From contig NW_020194628.1 in NCBI RefSeq assembly GCF_002865645.1, positions 1,116,001 through 1,180,000 of the forward strand: 64,000 nt of DNA, in the 5' to 3' direction. Below, piece by piece: positions 57,261-64,000 of the stretch (positions are counted from its first letter, which is position 1; each line of letters opens with the position of its first letter). The position numbers were made by a program, and so were the translations under genes. The notes below the pieces were generated by a model. That model had not been told where the DNA came from and searched no databases. It was given only the letters and a program-made list of their open reading frames with translations. Origin of the DNA: Hyaloscypha bicolor E (taxonomy: Eukaryota; Ascomycota; Leotiomycetes; Helotiales; Hyaloscyphaceae).

Positions 57261-59092
57261 GCGGTTTAAAGTAATCCTCTCATTTTTTGGGCTTTTTTTT
57301 TAATTCGGTGCTTCTCGTTAATTAGTCCTTGAATAGAAGTTGTCCGTTTTGGCGAATCCTCATCATCGTCAATAACAATTAGCCGGTCTGTTTCACAATT
57401 AGCAAGGCTTCATAATACTGTCTGCATTTAGACCTCCTACCTCGAAAACCCTCTAGCGGGGATGCCCGCCTCTTCACTAACTTGGGGCCTGCAATCAAAT
57501 TGTTACACATCTTCTAAGTCCTTTTCAGACTAATATTAATATGAAGTATGCATTTATTATTATAGCATCTTATTAAGTCGGATTCTGCAAATGCCATTTT
57601 CGCGATAATATGAAGTGGAAGGATATTTGAAAAAATTAAAAGGAAGCTGGGAGAGAAGTAGTTTAGAGAAAGGAGCTGCTGCCTTTTTATATTTGAATAG
57701 AGAGTCGGATGGCGCAGCTGCAAACCATCCAGGATCCATCTCGCTAATACAGTTGCATAAGCCTTTTCATGAGATGCCTTTAGCTCGGCCATGTCAACTC
57801 GTTGGACAATGGTCAGACGGAGGCCTCACCATCGATTTCTCAATCAGGAATCCCCTTGCCGGTAACAGCATGCAGCGCTCATTGCATCAAACGTCCTCGG
57901 AGTTGATAATGGACCATGGCTGATGCATGGACTAGGTAATACTTCGAGTAGGCCATTGCGGGCAGCGACTGACAGCATCCAGGAAGATGTGGCGTCCTCA
58001 AATTCGGACGAGGTCCGTTTCTCTGAACCGCACTCACTGAGGCTTAGGTATTATTGTTCTGCAATTACCGAAGTCTTGCGAGCTTTTGGAATACTGTTTT
58101 AATTCCATGAGTCAATTAACGTTATTAGACAGGTCATACAGGCTTCCTTGTTACTGAATGATTATACTTCCTGGCCTCCTATTTCATTCGTACAGAGGTA
58201 TTACCTATAGCTAGTCAAGTAAGCTGTATTGGCATTAATGCATTATATATGGTGCATAATTTGCCTGTCCTTGGAAGATAGCTAGAGTACCTTATAAGAG
58301 CGGAGTTGAACCTTTGACTAAGGCTTCGGCGTTCCTCTAGCGCAGATTATACGAAAAGGTACGCCGCTAGAGGTATGGTATATATAAATACATGCTATTA
58401 CCAGGCACTCCTGAAAGACTTGAGTTATATGGCAATAGTTAACGAGATATTGCTTTTAACTTAACTCTCGATTCTTTGCCTGCTTTAAGATCAGATTAGC
58501 GACAGAGATACAACTACTATCCAGACATACTATAAGCTTATATTATAGGCTTTTTCTTTCTTATCCTCGCTTGCATTTTTGCGAACCTTTAAGTTGGCAC
58601 TTCTTCCTATTCCATGCCACAGCTTCTTCACTTTATAATATTATGGACTTCGTTATGGGACCACTAATCCGTTAAGGATTAGACTATTATCTCAAAATTA
58701 GTAAATATGGTACTTAATTAATAAAGATGTCATGGCAAGTACTAGTATAGCTAAAGTAATGTGTGGTAGATAGTTGTTATTAGAAAACGAAATTGGCAAT
58801 ATTAAAGCGGAAGCTATGTGCGGTGAGGCAACGTCTAGCACTAAAGCGAAGTATTATTGTTACGTGCAGAAATTTAAATCGGACTAACGAGCCCTATTTA
58901 GAATACTACTAAAAATCATAATAATGTCGCAAATATGGCAAGTAGACGAAATTTTATATTATTTCTAAGATAATACTGAGTTTATACTATTGCTGCCTGT
59001 TTTTATTCCATAATATATATCCATAATATATATATATCTCAAAATATCTAACCCAAAATTCATTTAAGAAGCTAATAATAAGAATTAAATTT
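57260..59092. other. Mixed-composition transition DNA
   Basis: Moderately AT-rich. Short ORFs at 57514-57923 overlap on opposite strands without family similarity. I see nothing definable. Confidence 0.4.
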
Positions 59093-59683
59093 GTCTTGTC
59101 TAGAAAACCCCAAAATCTATAGCATATATAGAACCTACTCGTGATATTATAGTTAACTTCTATATCTCTTCCTGTTTTAATATTATTAGTGGCTATATAC
59201 TATAAAAGCTTAACTAGGAGGTTCTGACTTAATATATTTAAGGTTAGTATAATAAGGCGTTTGGGGAATCTACCTAATCATCACAATCCGAATAGTATAA
59301 GTAGTCTCTTTTGGGCATTGCCTACGCAGAGCTTCTATAAATACTTCTTCTAGGGTTTCCCATTTTTCTATTAGCTCGAGTTCAAGAGCCTATTTGGAAT
59401 CCAAGTTAAAGAATATCATGCTTCCATAACATCTAAAATCAAATACTGGTTTATTAGGGTATCTCACAACTAATACTAATTTAGTGAGATTTTGAAAAGA
59501 GTAAAGATCAAATATCCTAGTAAAATAATAACTATATGAATTATAGTCTAGGGCTACTAACTGGATTTCTTTTACCTCAAGAAATCTATATATAAACTGC
59601 TCGTCTCTTAACGCGTTTGTTCTAGTAATATAGAGAATATCGCATATAGGACAAAAATATATTAGCCTTAACACAGATTCCAT
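59093..59683 (-). pseudogene. RIP-damaged 2EXR-like gene fragment
   Basis: The minus-strand frame 59683-59390 reads LIYFCPICDILYITRT followed by an L-rich KEIQLVALD and NLTKLVLVVRYP pattern. This resembles the C-terminal part of fungal 2EXR-domain proteins (y-i-n-p-x-x-D-x-l-y, then i-x-x-lAld). After a TAG (probably CAG before RIP) the frame continues LIEKWETLEEVFIEALRRQC. The segment 59093-59402 is a mutated relative of 63236-63505. No start or N-terminal half is present. Confidence 0.55.
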
Positions 59684-59699
59684 CTCGCAATTAAACGCG

Positions 59700-60781
59700 A
59701 AAAAAAGCTAGTATATAAAGAGGACTTCTTGGCGGGATTCCGAGCAGATATGTAATGCTACTAGAGGAGTACTACCGCTAAAGAAGGAGCCACCATGGTC
59801 TTCACGGGCAGTAAACTGAATAATGCGGGAAGCTGGGAGAGTATATTACCAGATTAGTTTCAGGATTTCGAGAGAAATCTTTCTCTCGAACGTCTCCTGT
59901 TTAAAGCCACCGGAGTCTGGTAGCAATCCGCATCAAGATCGAGCTCTCAGCAGCCGATTCTCCTCCTAAAGATCATGCACTTTCACTTGGAGGAAAGAGA
60001 TCCGCCCCGCACAAAGACTTATTGCGGTAGAGGCAGAGTTTGAAGGCTCCGTTAATGTTATTCGTATTAGTCCTTTTTCGACCTCTTTGTTCCTAGTGGA
60101 ATCGTCTATCTCGGGGATTCTTGAAATAGTACCTAGATAGCTCGAGACAATAGAGATAGCGTGTATATTATAATACAACCAGAAAGAGTAGTATTGATTT
60201 AGAGATCGAGGTGGCCCTGTAGCGGCCCCGGAACGGCTAACCAGAAGTCATCCGATATCAGGTTTACATCCTTGGAATTCGAGATAATACTAAGATGGAA
60301 GTCACATTGATATCCCAAGCTAACGGCCCCGGGGAGATGACATAATAAAGCAGGGTATTAAGGTCGACTATACTTCCCTGTTAGGTAATGACTCTTAATG
60401 AAATGTCATTATTCCTCTATGAAGTTCTACGGCTTGCAAGGCGTTAATTGCCGACAGGTGGAGATGTAATTTTGATAACTATTCAAACCGTCCTCACCTG
60501 CACGCAATGTTCCGGTTATGGTAGTCAGCATGAGAATAGCGGCAATGCAGCCGGCTCCGTCTGACGTCTTCGAGCAATCCTTGAACACCATCGTTACAAA
60601 ACCATCACGTCGTGGCTTCCTGCAGAGCTGCAAAACCTCCGAGAGTATGTGCGAGTGCATACTTTGGTGGAAGGGCTCCAGGCAGAAAGCGGAATGCCAG
60701 CCCCAAGAGCAACTCTATCTTTTCAGAGGGAGAAAATGCTCCGTAACTCTTCACACAAGTAAAGGAGAGAGATGTCGACCG
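59700..60781. other. Gene-poor spacer
   Basis: About 1.1 kb of normal composition. Short ORFs (59966-60178, 60427-60856) overlap in opposite directions and have no recognised family. Nothing definable. Confidence 0.4.
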
Positions 60782-62674
60782 CTATTCCCACTCGTAATCC
60801 GCAGGCACGGAGCCATAGTCCGTGCTTTTGTCATCATCTATAGAGACTGGATATAGAGGATGCTGTGTCGAAGGGTGAAGTTGCCCTGCCGAAGGTCGCA
60901 CATGCCTAGCGGTTTCATTCGTAGCCCCTGTCCGCATGAAAGGTGTTAACCTGAAGCTCTCTTGTGCTTGAACGGCAGTACGCCGAAGCGTCATCGATAT
61001 AGAGGTGACATGAGAGTCCTGAGCTGATCCTTGAAATGTCTCTTGCTCGGTCTCATCCGCCTCTCTGGCACATTTTTGACGTTTGTGAAAGGTATCCCGA
61101 ACGCCCATATATCCGTAAGAGCTCTCGTAAGAATCATAAAGCGCATTAGTAGCCAAAACTGGAGCATGTAGCAACGGCTGATCTCGAGAATCTGGGCCCG
61201 GAGGTTTAACTTTAATGGCCAGCCTTTTGGTAGCTCCAGCGTGCTTCCGATTAATTATCATGCCCACGCTATTCTCTATCCACTGCCTAACTTGATCCTG
61301 CGCAGTGATAGGTAGAGGTTTGGCGACAGCTGGCCTACGGAGTGCCTCTTCTAGGGACCGCAATGCCTCGGTATCAATTGGTCGGTGGGTTCTGCCCTCC
61401 GCTTCTAAAGACTGAGTCAACTGGCTTGCTCTTGACTCTAGTTCAGCCAGCCTCTCCTCCATTTCAACCTTGGCATTGTGTATATTTCGGAGCTCAGCTT
61501 CTACCGCCTCCCTCTGGGAGTTTATTCTTAATTGCAAGTGCGCGACGAGGGTTTCCAACTCCTTGTGCCAGTGTAGGAGCTGTGCAGCTCGCAAATCGTC
61601 CTGCAGTGCTTGAGAAAGCAACCAGGCGTCTCGAACCATTTCTCCTACTCTCTTGACAGGAATCCGTGGGCGACGATGAACAGCGCAGTTCCGGATAGAT
61701 ATAGCACGCTTAAACAGGACTGCCAGTGACAGGCCATGATTTAAAGCAATGGCCGTTGCAGGGATATCACATTTCGAGACTTCCACCACCTAGTCAGTTC
61801 GACCGCCTCGGGTGCATCCCAGCCATTGGCTTCCAACATGGACGGAAACCACTTTTTAGCGAAGTTATAGCAGCATTCTTCGAGCAGTCGTTGAGTTTGG
61901 GTAAGGATCAAATGCTGAAGTCTGAAAGGGAGATATGTGGGATTTGTCGGTATGATGTCGGAGTCACGTGTACGCTTCAGGCCCTTTTTGCCCTTCTCTC
62001 TGCCTGCAAAGATAGACTGTAGTCAGCGTTGACACTCCAAAAGGAATATTCGGGAGACTTGTATTTATACCTTCGCGGAAGACTTCCTTGGGCGCAGCCT
62101 CCTTTCCCTCTCCAACTTGAAGTATGGGCCCTGTAGGTTTTGTCGTGGCTCGAGTAGGCTTTCTAATGCGCCCCGACTTTCTGTCAATGCGATGCTGTCT
62201 AACCGTCGGAGCACTCTCTGGGGAAGCGCCATTTGGCATACGAGTATCGGGAGAACGGAGGATCTCCAGGAAAGGAGGGGCGTCGGGGTTTGTTCTATCT
62301 CTCCTTCCACAGCTGCCCTCGACACTGTTCTCCACGCACTTCACAATCAAGGCCGTATCGTATCCCAGCTCCCTGGGAGAGAAGAGTGTTGGGAAAGTAG
62401 CTTCAGCTGCTGAATCTGATTCGAATAAACGCGCTGCTAGAAGATCTCCCAAAATCCTGCAGGTTTTCTCCAAATCCATTGAATCGGCGAGTTGCTTATG
62501 GTGGAGGTGATCTTTGTGCTTCTCCACCACATTGCGTACCTTATTCCGCTTCCTCAGCTTTGCGAGTTTATCTTTGAAAATATCGCGATAAGCAAGATAC
62601 ACCATCTTCTTGTCAAGGTCTGAATCTGACATGGTGGTGTCCGAGGACATAATGAAGCATCTGGACGAAATCAC
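60782..62674 (-). pseudogene. Coiled-coil hypothetical gene with frameshift
   Basis: Exon 1 (62071-62674) and exon 2 (from 62003, after a 67-nt intron GTATAA...TTGCAG) read in one frame to about 61790, including FAKKWFPSMLEANGWDAPEA. The protein then continues in a different frame (61789-60782) with LNHGLSLAVLFKRAIS, IRNCAVHRR and a coiled coil of roughly residues 75-135 of that ORF (LHWHKELETLVAHLQLRIN... with many Leu/Glu heptads). The two parts belong together: fungal hypothetical proteins have a PEA-E-L segment, a VTKIRH-AVHR-like segment and a coiled coil in this order. No phase-correct intron joins them, so a single-base indel in the GGTGGTGG run near 61785 is likely. Function unknown; the family is common next to repeats. 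Confidence 0.6.
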
Positions 62675-63235
62675 CGCTAGCGGGAGTTGCCATTCGGTGA
62701 GGCTCCATCATGCTCGCAACTCTGGTGAGGCCTACGTGCACGGACCTCGATATTTTGAAGCTTGATACCCCGCGATTTCGACATACCGGTAGGCTAGCCG
62801 CCCACACCCAGGCTTGAAACGTATTAAATAATGCCCCAAGCACAAAGTGTCGTAGATACGGTGAGTTCACTTTTGTGTAAGAACTAGCAGTGGCTGATAT
62901 GAGGCAGGTGTTCTCTGTTATCGATGCAGGTTTTGAGATGGTGGGTAGAATAGATGGGCTGTGCCTCCATGTGGATAGCTGAACGCTAGGAAAAATTTAT
63001 GATTATGAGGGTCAATTTGTATCACCCCACTTCTAGCCAGCCACCTGGTATCCCCGCCTCGCATACAAAATTCTGTTCAAAAGTGAAATCGTCCTTCCAT
63101 CCCGAGTCTTGCGAATCTCATATACAGGGCCTCCTCGCGTGGCTTACCCCGCCACAGCCTTAGCTGACTCAAAGCTCAAAGCGTACCTTTATACACGAAA
63201 TACTCGCTGCACTTCTGCCAGCATAAAATCCTCTG
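62675..63235. other. Spacer
   Basis: 560 bp without a recognised gene; probably includes the promoter of the coiled-coil gene. Confidence 0.4.
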
Positions 63236-63505
63236 TCTTGTCTGGAAAACCCCCAAAATCTGCGGCAAACAGAAACTAGGCGTAACGTTATAGTTGACTT
63301 CTGTATCTCCTCCCACAAATGTTCTCACCTAGTATATTCAAGGTTGGTATAGCAAGGCGTTTGTGGAATTTGTCCAATCCTCACAACCCGAACGATAGGA
63401 GTAGTCCCTTTTGGGCATTGCCTACGCAGAGCTTCTGTAAATATGTCCTCCAGGTCTTCCCATCTTTGCATCAGCTCGGAACTCAAGTGCCGATTTGGAA
63501 TCATC
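63236..63505 (-). pseudogene. 2EXR-like C-terminal fragment, less RIP-damaged relative
   Basis: Clearly similar along its length to 59093-59402; both share TTTTGGGCATTGCCTACGCA and flanks. On the minus strand it reads RWEDLEDIFTEALRRQCPK, the same tail as in the damaged copy. It carries far fewer TA-type changes. The upstream half of the gene is missing: the sequence passes directly into the neighbouring kinase-like gene end. Confidence 0.55.
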
Positions 63506-63530
63506 GGATACCAGGTCTTAAGAGAGCGTC

Positions 63531-64000
63531 CTAGTTTCCATACGCGGCGGCAGCTTTCTGGAGGGCCTTATATTCGGGTGATTGAAGAGCTTGCAGAGCC
63601 GAAGGTCTGTTCGTCGGGTTAGGAACGGCCAAAAGGCGTATAATGTCTAGCACTACCTTCGGGATGCCGGCGTCCATAGCTAGATCAGCCCACACCTCAA
63701 ATGAAGGAATCTGCAAAAGTAATTCGTCCGAATCCTCTTCTGCTTGTGTTGTCGTAAGGTTTTGGGCTAACTTGAAATAGGCCTGTAAGGTCTTATCGGC
63801 GTCAGAAGGAGGAGGAATCGAGCTACAGGATGGATCGAAGAGGAGTATAATCTTCGCTAGGCACCATGCCATTGAGTGAATAAGCGTCTTGTCGATGTTG
63901 TCGGCATTGCCTAGGATATTGGGATCAAACCGTTGTAATATCTTCCTTCTTTAGTTTGGGTAAGAATGAGAGGCCGGCAACTAACCATAGCAGCAATAGA
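63531..64000 (-). CDS. Partial gene, possible kinase-like C-terminus (cut by window edge)
   Basis: A minus-strand frame, open from about 63915 to the stop at 63531, reads SMAWCLAKIILLFDPS ... EVWADLAMDAGIPKVVLDII ... NPTNRPSALQALQSPEY. The last part resembles the end of a protein kinase domain (dP-x-x-RPsA-x-x-aL-x-hpe). The catalytic motifs would lie upstream, outside the window or in an exon I could not join. Upstream of 63915 the frame is lost, so an intron boundary is likely there. Kinase assignment is tentative. Confidence 0.45.

Noticed and set aside
57514..57923. Overlapping 92-aa and 102-aa ORFs on opposite strands
   Set aside because: No similarity to known families and no splice extension; composition resembles transition DNA.
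1..64000. tRNA, rRNA or CRISPR array
   Set aside because: No cloverleaf with T-arm consensus, ribosomal segment or spacer-repeat array was noticed on reading; the tandem repeats present are coding linker or transposon repeats.

Overview
The window comes from a filamentous ascomycete (Pezizomycotina). Genes have many 48-90 nt GT-AG introns and typical fungal protein families. Gene-dense DNA of normal composition alternates with very AT-rich, TpA-rich, stop-riddled blocks of the kind left by repeat-induced point mutation (RIP). I cannot name the genus; the style suits Leotiomycetes/Helotiales or a relative, which is inference.

Layout. 1-9145 is a 9.0 kb RIP-degraded DNA element with 73-bp terminal inverted repeats (TIRs) and a CATCA target duplication. 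10175-13254 is a RIP-degraded Fot1/pogo-type transposon with TIRs and a TA duplication. 13384-51838 is a secondary-metabolite gene cluster. 52060-57260 is another AT-rich RIP block. 57260-64000 is a poor, repeat-rich border holding a RIP-damaged 2EXR-like fragment, a less damaged relative of it, a frameshifted coiled-coil gene and the 3' end of a possible kinase-like gene cut by the window edge.

The cluster has 15 genes: a Zn2Cys6-type regulator with a degraded finger, four short-chain dehydrogenases (SDRs), two secreted BBE-type flavo-oxidases, three cupins, a two-domain SnoaL-like protein, a flavin monooxygenase fused to a polytopic membrane domain, a DMATS-type prenyltransferase, a P450, and a 2,483-residue highly reducing PKS (KS-AT-DH-relic MT-ER-KR-ACP). 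An HR-PKS with several SDRs, cupins, a P450, a BBE oxidase and a prenyltransferase is the set known from fungal salicylaldehyde pathways (flavoglaucin, trichoxide, sordarial, annullatin types). I infer a prenylated alkyl-salicylaldehyde or salicyl-alcohol product. The membrane-fused monooxygenase, the SnoaL didomain and the second BBE oxidase are additions whose chemistry I cannot assign.

Most gene models were rebuilt by hand from splice sites and reading phase; all exon sums were checked to be multiples of three except in the monooxygenase (frame jump near 23770) and the coiled-coil gene (frame jump near 61790). Two copies of one roughly 1-kb non-autonomous TIR element, with 4-bp target duplications, sit in two divergent promoter regions inside the cluster.
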